Source of the DNA: Pigoraptor vietnamica
Lineage: Eukaryota; Opisthokonta; Filasterea
Assembly (NCBI GenBank): GCA_943704525.1
Contig: CALSCQ010002949.1
Coordinates: 1 to 33,876, forward strand
Reading direction: 5' to 3'
Length of the DNA: 33,876 nt
Part shown: positions 1-10,559 of the stretch, piece after piece
Numbering within the stretch: the first letter of the stretch is position 1
Layout: each line of letters opens with the position of its first letter
The notes under the pieces: generated by a model
The model's input: only the letters and a program-made list of their open reading frames with translations
What the model was told of the DNA's origin: nothing
The model's database searches: none
Translations under genes and position numbers: made by a program

Positions 1-882
1 GGGGTGGTGCAGCGGGCACGTTAGGCCACGGGGATGGAAGATGTGGGATGCAACATGATGCACAACTTAAAATGCCCGTGTGTGCGTGTGTGTGTGTGCG
101 TGTGGGTGTGTGTGCGAGCGGAAGGAATCATTAACCCGTTATGCGTTCACGCAGCATGTCACACGTTTCACCACGCGTTTCACCTCCACAGCACTACAGG
201 ACAGGCATGCCACAACACTTAGTCGATCACAACATTGACGAAAGTGCACCAACAACAATACTCACGACAGGAAACATGTCTACTTTTAACGTGGTCGTTA
301 ATCGGCAGTAGATTTGCATCGCGCCATCTACTTGACACTCACCGTCTGCGTTCACAGCGGTGGGATCGCCAAGTGCGTCCATTGTAAATTACGTTCGCAA
401 ACGACGCGTCCAAAAGAGCTTTTGCGGTCGCCGAGCCGTGAACCCAAGAGAACGTGCAAATAATCGCCTTGCGTTTGCACTTAACACGAGGCCGTTCACC
501 CCCGACTCACACGGCAACGCGCAACGACTTCAATGGACGTCTCCCACACGCCAACCACAACACACTGGCGTTCGCAACACAGGCACGTCGACCCCTTCTC
601 TGGCTGCGGTGGCAATGCGTGTGTGTGTGTTGTTTGCGAGTTCGCCGGTCATCAGTTTCTGTCGTTCGTCTCATCTTTTTCAAATGACTCACGTGACAAA
701 ATCCGGGGTAGCATTCCTACTGCGTCAATGATTGTAACATTTCCACACTATGATAATACACACACTCAGACACTGCGCAACTAATCTTTCATCCGGGGTG
801 GGTTTCCACTTGCCGCCAAGCAAGCACACCAGAAATGCCATCTCAGATGGCACAAAAGCACCGCACTCGCCCTTCATTCACC
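1..882. other. Intergenic region left of the XAP5 gene
   Basis: No convincing complete gene is visible here. It holds a GT-rich microsatellite at about 75-118, a possible minus-strand first exon at 341-382 (listed separately), and presumably the XAP5 promoter. A palindromic TCACGTGA lies at 689-696, and a CTTTTTCAAA (reverse TTTGAAAAAG) lies just before it. The longer open frames are rich in histidine, threonine and cysteine from simple repeats and resemble no protein family. Confidence 0.5.
341..382 (-). CDS. Possible first coding exon of an unknown minus-strand gene (partial)
   Basis: Read on the minus strand, an ATG at 382-380 opens a 14-codon stretch (MDALGDPTAVNAD plus a split codon). 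It is followed directly by GTGAGTGTC, a good 5' splice site. The next exon would lie left of the window or is not recognisable; the first downstream AG sites give short frames. The position, divergent from XAP5 with about 500 bp between starts, matches the other divergent pairs in the window. The evidence is one ATG plus one donor, so this may be chance. Confidence 0.2.
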
Positions 883-2212
883 ATGGCCGAGTACAAGGGC
901 GCGTCGTCGGAGGGCGGCCGTGCGGCGGCCATGGCCCGCCAGCGGCAGGTCGCGAAGGAGGAGTTTGAGCGGCAGCGCGTGGCGATAGAGCAGAAGCACG
1001 ACATGCGCGTGGGCAAAATCAGCTCCAAGTTTGCGACGACGCAAGATGCCATCGAAGAGCAGCTGAAGAACGACACGATTGGTCTTGTCACGCTCGACGA
1101 CTTTACGGCACGACGAGAGCGGTTGCAAGTGGAGCGCGAAAAGCAGCTGGCGAAGGCGGCCGAGGCAGCCGCACAGGCGAAAGCAAGGTGTGTACCATAC
1201 GTGTGCTTGCGTGTGCGTGTGTGTGCGTGTGTGTGCGTGTTGGGTCCCTCGCACTGCCGGCGTGTGTGCATGTATGTCCGTGTGGGCATATAGCACATGC
1301 GCGGTTCACGGGTGTGGGGGTGTGCTGAGCAATCTGAAGCGCAGTGAGGAGCTCAAGCGAAAACGGGAGCAGAAGGCGCGTTCTGCATTGTCTTTCGACA
1401 TGGACGAAGACGGCGATGAAAATGGCGACGGTGCGTGTGGAATGTGAATTATGGGACGCAGTTCACGCTCCAGTGAAGATGTCGTTCTCCGAGTGTCTTG
1501 GGGGGGCTCACAAGGGTGACTGCGTTCGCGCAGAGTCCGAGGGCATGGCTGAGCCTCCGCAGAAGAAGCTGAAAGTGGGGAAGAACCCCGACGTCGACAC
1601 GTCGTTTCTGCCGGACCGGGCGCGGGAGGAAGCGGAGAGGCGCGAACGCGAGCAATTGCGGCTCGAGTGGGTCAAGCAGCAGGAGAAGATTAAGAGTGGG
1701 TAGCCCTCGTGCCGTCCGTGTTTGTTGGTAACAAGTGTGTATGCAGTGGTGCGCTACTCGCGTCGTCAGTGTTGTGTGGGAGTGAGACATTCTCCTGTTT
1801 AGAGTTGAGCCATGTGCGCCGGTGGGTGCAACCGATCATAACCTTGCGCGCTTGTTACGCATTACGTGTGTGTGCCTGTTCAATTCGTCGTGTTCTGTGA
1901 CGGGAGGATGTGCGTTGTACTGGCAGCGTGGGCTGTTGGAGACCTCAGTTCGTGGCTGTCATAGGGGTTGATGTGGGCTGTTAGAGAGAGAGAGGGCGTT
2001 GCACTGCTGAGGGATAGTGTGGCTGGTGCCCCGTTCTCGCCGCCTCCGCCGCTGCCGTTCGTTTTTGTTGCGTCAGTCTGACGTCTTCATCGCCGGGCCG
2101 TGCAGACGAGGACATCAACATCACGTACAGTTTTTGGGACGGCTCTGGTCACCGAAAGAACGTAACGGTGCGTAGTCCGCCCTGTTACGTTCTCACGGCT
2201 GCGGACGTGTGG

Positions 2213-2255
<43 letters not shown>

Positions 2256-3084
2256 CGTTGATCCGTAGTACAAGAATGGAGTGCGTGTGTGAGGGTGAGG
2301 GTGGGGGATATGTGAGAGCGTGGGGAGGGAATGAGCGGTGGAAGGAATGTGAGGATGAGAAGTGGGAGAAAATGTGTGTCAAACAGAGTCTCCCGAGATG
2401 CACGCATGGCGTTAGTCGCATCGCGCTCATCCACACAGCCCACATGCTGCGTGCACCGCCCCTCAACCTTCCATCTTGCGCCCCCCTGTGTGTACCGTCC
2501 GCAGGTGAAGAAGGGCTTTACGATACAAAAGTTCCTCGAGAAGTGCATGGAGCAGCTGCGCCACGAGTTCCCCGAGCTGCGCGCCGTGGGCGTGGACGGC
2601 CTCATGTACATCAAGGAGGACCTCATCATCCCACAGCACTACACTTTCTATGACTTTATCGTCAACAAGGCCCGCGGCAAGTCCGGTCCCCTCTTCAGCT
2701 TTGACGTACACGACGACATTCGCCTGATATCGGACGCATCCGTCGAGAAAGACGAGGTGGGCGGCACGTGACGCGTGTCCATTGAGTTGCGTCGGTGCCG
2801 TTGGAGGGGACGCAGAGGGGCTGCGAAGGGGTTGGGCTTGTCGCCGTGTTGAAACTGACCGTGCCGTTGGAGGGGACGCAGAGGGACTACGAAGAGGTTG
2901 GGCTTGTCGCCGTGTTGAAACTGACCGCAACTTGTTGCGCACGCAGTCGCACGCGGGCAAAGTGCTGCTTCGTTCGTGGTACGAGCGCAACAAGCACATT
3001 TTTCCCGCCAGCCGGTGGGAGCCGTACGACCCCGAGAAGAAGTGGGAAAAGTACACGATCCACGACAAGGAAAAGAAGAACTGA
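883..3084 (+). CDS. XAP5: XAP5/FAM50 family nuclear protein
   Basis: Six exons: 883-1187, 1345-1430, 1534-1695, 2106-2167, 2505-2756, 2947-3084. They splice in frame to 334 aa, close to the 339 aa of human FAM50A. The N-terminus ([20 protein letters not shown]) and the stretches [58 protein letters not shown] and [20 protein letters not shown] are family hallmarks. XAP5 proteins are nuclear; family members bind DNA or chromatin, associate with the spliceosome, and affect transcription and circadian or ciliary programmes in various species. The first half is a charged coiled coil with an acidic patch ([11 protein letters not shown]) and a basic KKLK stretch that may act as a nuclear signal. 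I chose the ATG at 883 because of its CACCATGG context and the family N-terminus; an in-frame ATG at 835 is upstream. Introns 1 and 4 are GT-rich and intron 5 contains a 66-bp duplication. Confidence 0.95.
2215..2254 (+). repeat. (GT)n microsatellite in XAP5 intron 4
   Basis: A pure TG/GT run of 40 nt lies about 45 nt downstream of the 5' splice site at 2168. It is GT on the sense strand, like most dinucleotide tracts in this window. Confidence 0.95.
2795..2926 (+). repeat. Two tandem copies of a 66-bp unit in XAP5 intron 5
   Basis: Copies at 2795-2860 and 2861-2926 are adjacent and differ at only a few positions (for example GGGGCTGCGAAGG versus GGGACTACGAAGA). The unit starts GTGCCGTTGGAGG and ends GAAACTGACC. 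The array fills most of the 190-nt intron and ends 20 nt before the 3' splice site at 2946. Confidence 0.95.
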
Positions 3085-3301
3085 GCCGACGCCGACGACC
3101 GTCGCCCGTGCGCCCGGCGCGCGCGGAATGAACGGCCCGTCGAACAATGGGCGCTTGCGCTCCCGTGTGTGCCTCTCGCACGAATGGCCGAGGTAGCCCG
3201 TTCCCAGCACGTCGCGCAGCCGTTTGTTGAAAGTCAGTCGCGACAATGTGATTCGCCGCAACATCGGTTTCTGCTCCCACTCGACCGCGTCCTAGCGGTC
3301 G

Positions 3302-5446
3302 TCAGCTGTCGCGCCACGCAGAACGCGGCCCGAGTGAGTCGATGAGGAGGCGATTCTCCGCGGCGGCTCCACGCCACAATTTCTCAAGCTCGCCCTCAAT
3401 TGACCTACGGCACGCCAAGGGAATGACGTGAGCACATGATGGCATTACACAAGCAAAGTAGATGTGCGAAGGGAAGGCACACGAAACAAGAGTCGGTGTC
3501 CAGACAGCGAATGAACTGTCGGGGCAACTGCGCACCTCTTGTCCCCGAGCAGCCGCTCAATGTCCGTCTTCTGTTCGCGCGCGACGGCCTCGAGCGACTT
3601 GAGTGCGTCCATGAGCCGCGCCTTCTCGCCCTCCCCCGCCGCGCACATGCGAATGGCCGCCTCGACCGAGCTGGAGGTCGTTGCGCGATGCGTCTCCGCC
3701 CGTTCGGTCAGGCGAATGGCGCTCAGCTCGCACTCGTGCAGCGCGCGCAATGCCTCGTCCCTCTCGCCGCGAAGGGCGCGAACCTGAAGGTTGGTGACGA
3801 CTGACGGGTGAGACATCACTACGCAACAACTGACACGCACAGTGGCTAGAGCGCGGAAGCGCCATGTTCGCGTCGTGTGAGCTTGTGTGCAAAAGCGAAA
3901 AGAAAGAAAACGACCGTCGTGTCGTGTAAGTTTGTGTGCAACAAACGCTCCCGCAGCGTATGTGGCGGCACGGCACCTTCTTTGCGAGGTGCTCCGACTG
4001 CTTGATGGCCACGGCCTCGCGGCCAAGCGCACTGGCGGCCAAGTCGCGGCTTGCGTCGATTTTGGATTGAAGGCGCGACAGTTTGCTGCGCGTGGCTGCG
4101 ATTGGGACGCACGGGTCAGCGGCACACGTATGTGTGCACTCGCACGGGTACGATAGTTGAGCGTGCGAGAGTGGGGTGCGTGTAGCAAGTGCGAGGACAA
4201 GCGGTGCACGTTGCGTGTGCACGCGCGGGGACGGTGAATATAAGAACGTGCGCGTGGAGAGAGCGTGACTGACAACAACGCCTCACATTTCAGTTCCTGG
4301 CGCAGGCCGGCCGTCTCTGCGTCCAGCACAGAGAGTGTGCGCGTGGCGTCGACGAGGTCCATGCGCAAGGCATCCGTCGCAAGCGCAGCCGCGCGCCGCT
4401 CCTCCTCGAGTTTCCTGTCGCAATTCGGTTTGTTATTTCCAATCCAGCCGAGTGAAACCAGCTTGACGCGTGCACGCACACGCAAAGGCAACGAGACGAC
4501 CCACAATGCGAACTGTCACACGGCCCCTTAGCATACAAAACCACACACACATAGACAACATTTCCACCCACTCGTTCGCTTGGCCTAACGCCGCAGCAAG
4601 CGCCTGCGCCTCCGACGCCTCCCGTGCACGCAGCTCCTCGCTCGTCCGCGCTGCTTCCGTCGCCCTCTCGGCGGCCGTCTGCGCGCGCGTGAGCTTCTTT
4701 TCGGTTTCCTCCGCCTTGTGCCGCCAGCGCATCGCGTCGCGCGCCGCAGCCTCCAAAGCCCCGTGCAGGCTGTCAATCTCGCTCTGCAGTGACGACGCCT
4801 GCTCCGTCAGAACCCGCGTCTCTTCCTCGAGCAGGAGCGCGTGCCGCCGCAGCGTCGAGTCGCCCTCCTCGGCGCCCTCCAGCGCAACAGAGCGCATGCG
4901 CGATCGCATCGACGCCATGGCCGTTTCGTTCTCAGAGAGGAGCGTCTCGATGCGTCCGCGCATGGTGCCGAGCTCCCCCTCGAGCCGCGCAATCGAGGCG
5001 TCCTTCTCCGCAAGGCGCCGGTCGTACTCGGAAAGCAGCGGACACATGGCGCGCTCGTCCGTCCACCACGGCGGCATCTGCTCGCGCGTCACCTCTTCTC
5101 CGCCCTCCGCGGGCGCCGACGGGGTGCCCTGCTGGTACCGCGCAAGCGCCGCGTTCAGTCGCGCAATGACGTCCTCGAGGAATGCGCAGTGGCGGCGGCA
5201 GTCGGCGAGGTCGGCCGCGAGGGAGGCGTCCAGGTGCATGGTCGGCTGCGCAATGGGCTGCCTCGCCGGCACCTGCTCGGCAGATGAAGGGGCGCGACGG
5301 CGACTCTGCGGCGTCACGAGGTCTGCGTCGCGCGCTGTGGAGGACTCTGCGCCAATGCCCAGGCGGAGGGGCGTCCCTGGCGCAGGGGAGTACGGCACGG
5401 ATGCACTGAGGCGGCCCGCGGCCGTTGGTGCCTTGTCGCTGTCCAT
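3302..5446 (-). CDS. Coiled-coil protein, unidentified (possibly centrosomal)
   Basis: Five exons on the minus strand: 5446-4572, 4414-4287, 4095-3977, 3783-3536, 3404-3302, giving 490 aa. The joins GQANE|KLEEERRAAAL, LAKK|VRALRGERDE and LLGDKR|SIEGELE keep a coiled coil running. About 90 residues at the N-terminus are low-complexity (Ser, Ala, Pro, Arg). Then comes a long helix with heptads rich in Ala, Glu, Arg and Leu from about residue 95 to the end. A short conserved-looking block (PPWWTDERAMCPLLSEYDRR) precedes the main coil. There is no membrane segment or catalytic motif. The pattern resembles centrosome or cilium-base proteins such as the CEP89 type, but I cannot confirm homology. 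The gene is divergent from FAM91 and convergent with XAP5, with 217 bp between stops. Confidence 0.8.
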
Positions 5447-5946
5447 GTGTCACGTGTGTGCGTGAAAGAAAGTGGGGAGGTCTATATAATGAGTGACAAG
5501 GGAATCGTGCTGGGTTGAAGGAGAGAACTGAAACAGTGTGCTTGTGGGCACAGTGAAGGCGGAAAAGGGATTTGAATTGACCAATGAAATTTACGAACGA
5601 GATCTCGGCGAAATATCACACAAAGGTAACATGCCAAAACAGAGTGGAACACTCTGAAGAGCGACGGTGACCGAGCAGGAAGCGCTGCGAGCTGTGCCTG
5701 CCCAACACATCCTGCGTCGTCTGCAGCGGACCCGGTGTTGTGCCTGTCACACACGACTGGAACGTGGGCTAGATGCCGCGGCGTTAGGGTCCAGGAGGCT
5801 TGTCGAGGGGACGGTGGAGAGCGGACGGTCAACAGCTGTGCGATCATCGGCCGTTGTCTTATGCGCACACACAAGAACACAGACAATTCCCTCGCACATA
5901 ATTCCACTCACGGAGCGCGCTTTGCGGCGTGTCCGCGTTCGCTGCC
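5447..5946. other. Divergent intergenic region between the coiled-coil gene and FAM91
   Basis: Five hundred bases separate the two start codons and no further gene is visible. It contains a CACGTG at 5451-5456, the TATA-like box at 5483-5490, and an AT-rich stretch near 5568-5600 (GGATTTGAATTGACCAATG) that holds both TTTGAA and a CCAAT-like sequence. It presumably drives both genes. Confidence 0.5.
5483..5490 (-). promoter_or_regulatory. TATA-like box of the coiled-coil gene
   Basis: The minus strand reads ATTATATAGA here, about 37 nt upstream of the ATG at 5446. If used as a TATA box it would leave a very short 5' leader. This rests on motif and position only. Confidence 0.35.
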
Positions 5947-8655
5947 ATGGCGGCGGTAAATCCCGAGGTGGAGAGTCAGATTCGCGCGAATGTGCCGTGG
6001 TCGAAACTGCCGGCGAACGTGCGCGCGATGCTCGGGAATGATCAGTCCGTGTGGGAGCACCAGGTGGGTTTCAGGGGCTGCGGGCGCGCGCGCGTGTGTG
6101 CGTGTGCGTGTGTGCATGTGCGTGTGTATGTGCGCGTGCATGTGCGTGCGTGTGCGTGTGCGTGTGCGTGTGAGTGCGTGTGAGTGCGTGTAGTCCGTGT
6201 GCGCGTGCGCGTACGTGTGTGTGTGTGTTTGTGACTGCAAAGCTAGTGTTGTGTGCACTCGCGTGTTCTGGCGAGCATGGACTGTGAGTGTGTGTGCTGA
6301 TGCAAGCTTGTGTCTGCTCAATTCCGCCCATTTCGTTCAGGTCGTGCAATACTCCGTGCGCAATCAGCTGCGATGGCGGCAGAACATCGTGCGACAGGCG
6401 TGCAGGGACGAGCGGCGCTACTACGAGGACATGGTCAAGTTCAGCCGAGAAGCCCTTATGGTGCGTGCGCGCGTGGCTGTGCAGAGAAGTCGAATGACAA
6501 CTGCTGTGCACTGTCCGTTGCGCGTGGTGAATCGTGTGCCTTCCCGGCAATCTGTGGCCCGTGTGTAGTAACCCAAGTACAATGGCATGGTTATTGTCGT
6601 GGCTTTGCACGTGCATGCAATTGACGCGCCCTCCCCTCCCCTTCCCCCCCTCCAACCTCCATTCAGCTGTACCCCTATCACCTGTCGGATGTCCTCGTGA
6701 AGGGCCTCCGCGTGACGCCGTTTGCCTATTACTCGCAAATGGTCTTTGACATTATGGACGCCGAGAAGAGCTACGACGCCCTCCCAAACTTCACTGCGGC
6801 GGACTGTGGGTGCCATGTGTACGGATGGGCAGAGGACGTGATTGGGAAGGGGTGAAGGGGATGTACGGGAATATCACGGAGTGCGTTCGACCTGCCACAC
6901 ACAGACACACGTTTTACGCACGCACACGGCTTGCAATCAAGGCTCCCATGCGCACGCGCGCACTCCTCACGTCTTCTCTCGTCACGTGCGCACTCCTCAC
7001 GTCTTCTCTCGTCACGTGCGCAGGCCTCCGTCTGCTCGGGATCGGGCGCAACCAGTACATCGACATGATGAACCAGAGCCGCACGAAGGGGTGGGCGTGG
7101 CGTGCGAAGCGCAAGGCGACCCTCAAGAGCCTCCTCCCGACGCACCCCGTCCCCATCACCATCGAGCACTGGTGGATCGTCCACATTGGCTACGTCACGG
7201 AGGATGACGTCAGGGTGAGTGCGTGCATTTAAGCCGAAGGCTGCGTGCCAGCGTGCGCAGCGCGGAACTGCTTGCTGTCGCACCTGTGCGCCGTCCTCAC
7301 TTGCGTGTGACCAACGAGCAATTTGGCTGGGCATTGCACAGTGCCTCTGCGTGTATGCATGCGTGTGTGTGAGAGAGTCCGCCTGAGCATTCTGCCTCCT
7401 GCAGAATTGCACCCCGGGCGAGCACCGGTGCATCGACCACCTAATCGACCACGGCGCGCGGGCGGCGGGCGAGCTCGAGTGCGGCGTCGTCCACTCGCTT
7501 TACACAAAGGGCCTCGTGTACCTCGAGGTGCCCATCGACGACGGCGACCACGTGACCGTCCCGCCCCTCGAGGGCTTTGTGATGAACCGCGTCCTCGGCG
7601 ACTACTTTGAGACGGTGCTGTACAAGATATTCGTCTCTATCGACGAGCACACGCCGATTTCGGACCTTGCGGGCATGCTGCAGATCGACCTCCAGCTCGC
7701 GAAGGTGAGTTTGTTTCGCCGATCTGCGCTGTTTTGCGCGTCCGCTGTGCGTGGGAAGAGAGAGTGTGTGTACTGCATTGCATGTCATGTGTTGGCGGTG
7801 GTGCGTGCTGAAGTGAACCGCCGCGTGTTGTTATAGCCCCCAGTGCTCTTGATGGTCCTCTTCACCGCCGTGGCTGAGCAAACGTCGCGTGCAGAATGCC
7901 GTGTCCGTGTACTGTCGCCTTGGCTTTGCGAAGAAGAAGAACGTCGATGTCGATCTCTCCGACAAGCGATGGCACCCGTCGTGGAGCCGGGAGGCGGCCG
8001 CCGCAGAAGTGAGGTGCGTTGTGTCGGATTGCCTTCTGCGCACCGCATGGACACGCGCGATTTTTCGCTGAAGAGCTCACGTGATGCACACCCAGCCACA
8101 AGCAAGGGCCGTCCCTCCTCGAGGCCAAGACCGACGAGGCCACCGCGCCCGCAGCGGCTGCGCCTGTGGCGGGCGAGCTCCTGGCCGAGCGCGCGCAGGG
8201 TCGCCGCAAGCGCGTGGCGCTGTTGTTTGACTCTACGCTGACTGCCTTTCTGATGATGGGCAACCTGTCGCCTGGGCTGAAAAAGCACGCCGTGACGATG
8301 TTCGAGGTGGGAAAGCTCTCGGACGAGTCGCTCGACAGCTTCATGGCCGAACTCAACAAGGTGGGGCGCTGCGGCCGCGGAGGGTGTGCGAGGGGCGCTT
8401 GTAAGGGGCTTTCGATGAACGTGTGAATGCCTGTTTTTAAACCGCCACTACATCTTAGGTGGAGGGCACGAGCGAGGGCGAGGCGCAGAGGTATTTTGAC
8501 CACGCGGTGACACTGAGGGACACGCTGGCCGTGCTGCGATACAATCCCGCGCTGGGCGTGTGCGACGACGGCGAAGGCGGCAGCGAGGGATTCGGCCTCG
8601 GTGAGTGCTGTGTGCATTGTGTTTGTGAAGATCCGTGTGTGTGTGTGTGTGTGTG

Positions 8656-8734
<79 letters not shown>

Positions 8735-10302
8735 GTTCTATGCGTGTGTTGGGCGTAAATAAGCGTTCGTGCTGAGTGTGCGATGTGTTGACCGGTCGCA
8801 GACTTGCTTCGCATCGAGAGCCTCTCGAGCCTCGATGCGCAGACGTGCGCGCGGCTCCTCCAAAAGAACTACCAGGCCGTCATTTCGATTGCGCCGCTGA
8901 TGCAGGACCTCGCCGCGATCCTCGTCAAGCCGCCGCCGTACCACTACGGCCCGCCATCGCCGCTGGTACGTACTCGGCATGTGCACCGCGCACTCTGAAC
9001 ACGCATGCACGTATGCATCATCACGCGATTTGCTTATCGCACTCGCACTTTCTCATTCGCCTGATAATGGCGCCGTCTCACGTTCGCGCGTGACTACTGC
9101 GGACATGGCTTGTACGAACGAACTCACGCAACACGCCATAGTGCTCTGCTCACTATCGCCCCGCCTCTTCCAGGCGAATTCGTTCTGGATGCGGCTGTGG
9201 CTGTACGCAACCGCCGCAAGTGGACCCGCAACGGCCCTCTTTGTGATGGGCACGCGGCTCAAGTCGCTGCCGGCAGTCCTTCGCGTGGGTGTACCGCCAC
9301 TTCCTGCCTTCCCACTCGTTTGCCGTCCGCCAGTTCCTGCTTTCCCACTCGTTTGCCTGGGGTGTCTTGAACAGCTTCTCGCTATTATTGTGGTCGATGC
9401 CTTCCCACCCTGCGCCTTGCGCTGTGTGTGTCATTTCTGGCATTTGCGCCGTAGACTGACACCATTGGTTGTCACACGTCCACGCAGCCCATGCGCCCTA
9501 TGGGTGTGTCATGTGGGGCATCTGGCTGACACAATTGCTGCGTCCACACAGAGTCGCGACCGCCTCGTGATGACGTCGTGGGGACAGGAGGGCGTGGGAG
9601 TGAGCGGGTCGTCGGCGCTGCTGGCAATCAACGAGGCGCTCGTGCACGCGCCGGTGCTAGTGCAGGCCGTGTACCAGGCCACGGGGGTGCTCGCGGGGGA
9701 GGAGGACGGCCGGATGTTCGTGCCCCTCCCGCTCGACGAGGGCGACGACATTGGAAAAGGTGCGTGCGCGCGTGGTTGAATTGTGCGTGCTGCGACCCGT
9801 GTTTTGCTTCGTTACTGTGGTCAATTTTTCTGTGAATCAGTGCACAGCTCTTCGCTCTCTGTATTTTATTTTATATATCTCTGAAAATTGCCGCACAATT
9901 CTGAATGCTAACGAACTCTGTGGCGGCCAAACAGATTGTCCGGGCCTCAGGACAGTCGCGTCTGCCGTCGATTTCACGAGCATGTGCGGCTTTGTCACAC
10001 TCGCACACGACGCCACAACGGCGCCGTCGTCGTCGATGGCGCCCACCTGGGTACCGTTCGACGTGTCGTTTGGCATTCCCCTCTTCGACCACGCGACAAG
10101 CACGGCCGTGTGCGAGCGCATGCGGCGGCGGGCCATGCTCTCGGCATCGGCACAGAAGGACCAGGGAGACGCCGCAAGCGCGCTGGCCGAGGCCCTCTCC
10201 GCGTTCGTCAGCGAGCACGGGGGCGTTGCGTGCGCCGACGGCGTTGCGCGGCCCAGCCGGAACATTGCGTTTAGTGATGGGCGCATGACGTTCCTGGACT
10301 AA
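5947..10302 (+). CDS. FAM91A1: FAM91 family protein (trans-Golgi vesicle tethering)
   Basis: Twelve exons: 5947-6063, 6341-6460, 6667-6805, 7024-7214, 7405-7704, 7895-8013, 8096-8360, 8459-8600, 8802-8965, 9174-9284, 9552-9759, 9935-10302; 747 aa (human FAM91A1 is 838). Conserved blocks run the whole length: [15 protein letters not shown] near the start, [20 protein letters not shown] (about 120-140), [19 protein letters not shown] (about 240), [20 protein letters not shown] and [15 protein letters not shown] (about 370-412), and MCGFVTL and FGIPLF in the C-terminal domain. In animals FAM91A1 binds TBC1D23 and the WDR11 complex and helps capture endosome-derived vesicles at the trans-Golgi. 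The ATG at 5947 has a GCCATGG context. The exon 6-7 join is the least certain: GTGCGT at 8014 with CAG at 8095 fits the usual borders, but GTGAGG at 8009 with AG at 8102 is also in frame. Confidence 0.95.
6961..7020 (+). repeat. Perfect 30-bp tandem duplication at the 3' end of FAM91 intron 3
   Basis: Two identical 30-bp copies (6961-6990 and 6991-7020; start CACTCCTCACGTCTTC, end GTCACGTGCG) abut the terminal CAG of the intron at 7021-7023. The duplicated unit is pyrimidine-rich and includes CTCAC, a possible branch-point sequence, so the branch and polypyrimidine region may be doubled. Confidence 0.95.
8635..8733 (+). repeat. (GT)n microsatellite in FAM91 intron 8
   Basis: Nearly pure GT dinucleotides for about 99 nt, with a few interruptions (TTG, GCG), inside the intron at 8601-8801. 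It begins about 35 nt after the donor, with GT on the sense strand. Confidence 0.95.
9300..9358 (+). repeat. Imperfect direct repeat in FAM91 intron 10
   Basis: The phrase TTCCTGCCTTCCCACTCG plus TTTGCC occurs at about 9302 and recurs about 32 nt later with one change (TTCCTGCTTTCCCACTCG plus TTTGCC). It lies 15 nt inside the 267-nt intron 9285-9551. Confidence 0.8.
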
Positions 10303-10559
10303 AATGTTCACGACAACTGTGTGCCAGGGCTCGAACGCACACGAGTCACTCCATTCCATAGATGCGGTGTTATTAGACGACGACGCAAATTCACACTATG
10401 ATACAGCGCACGCAACGCGAGCAGCGCAGCGGCACGCGCACAACGCAGCGACGCACCATTTGACGTGGTTATTAGGGCCGAGCAGTGACTGCGGGCATTT
10501 CCCTCCGGCGCGCGCGGGCCAGCCACACGGCGGCAGAGGTGCCTTCCAGCGGCAGCGCC

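Noticed and set aside
835-882. Upstream in-frame ATG for XAP5
   Set aside because: The ATG at 883 has a better context and matches the family N-terminus; the upstream residues have no counterpart in the family.
6064-6340. Val/Cys-rich open frames through GT tracts in FAM91 intron 1
   Set aside because: They arise from GT/GC dinucleotide repeats translated in several frames and lie inside a well-supported intron.
9285-9551. Read-through of FAM91 intron 10 as coding sequence
   Set aside because: The frame stays open, but the segment has no counterpart in FAM91 proteins, and splicing it out joins PAVLR to [11 protein letters not shown] as in the family.
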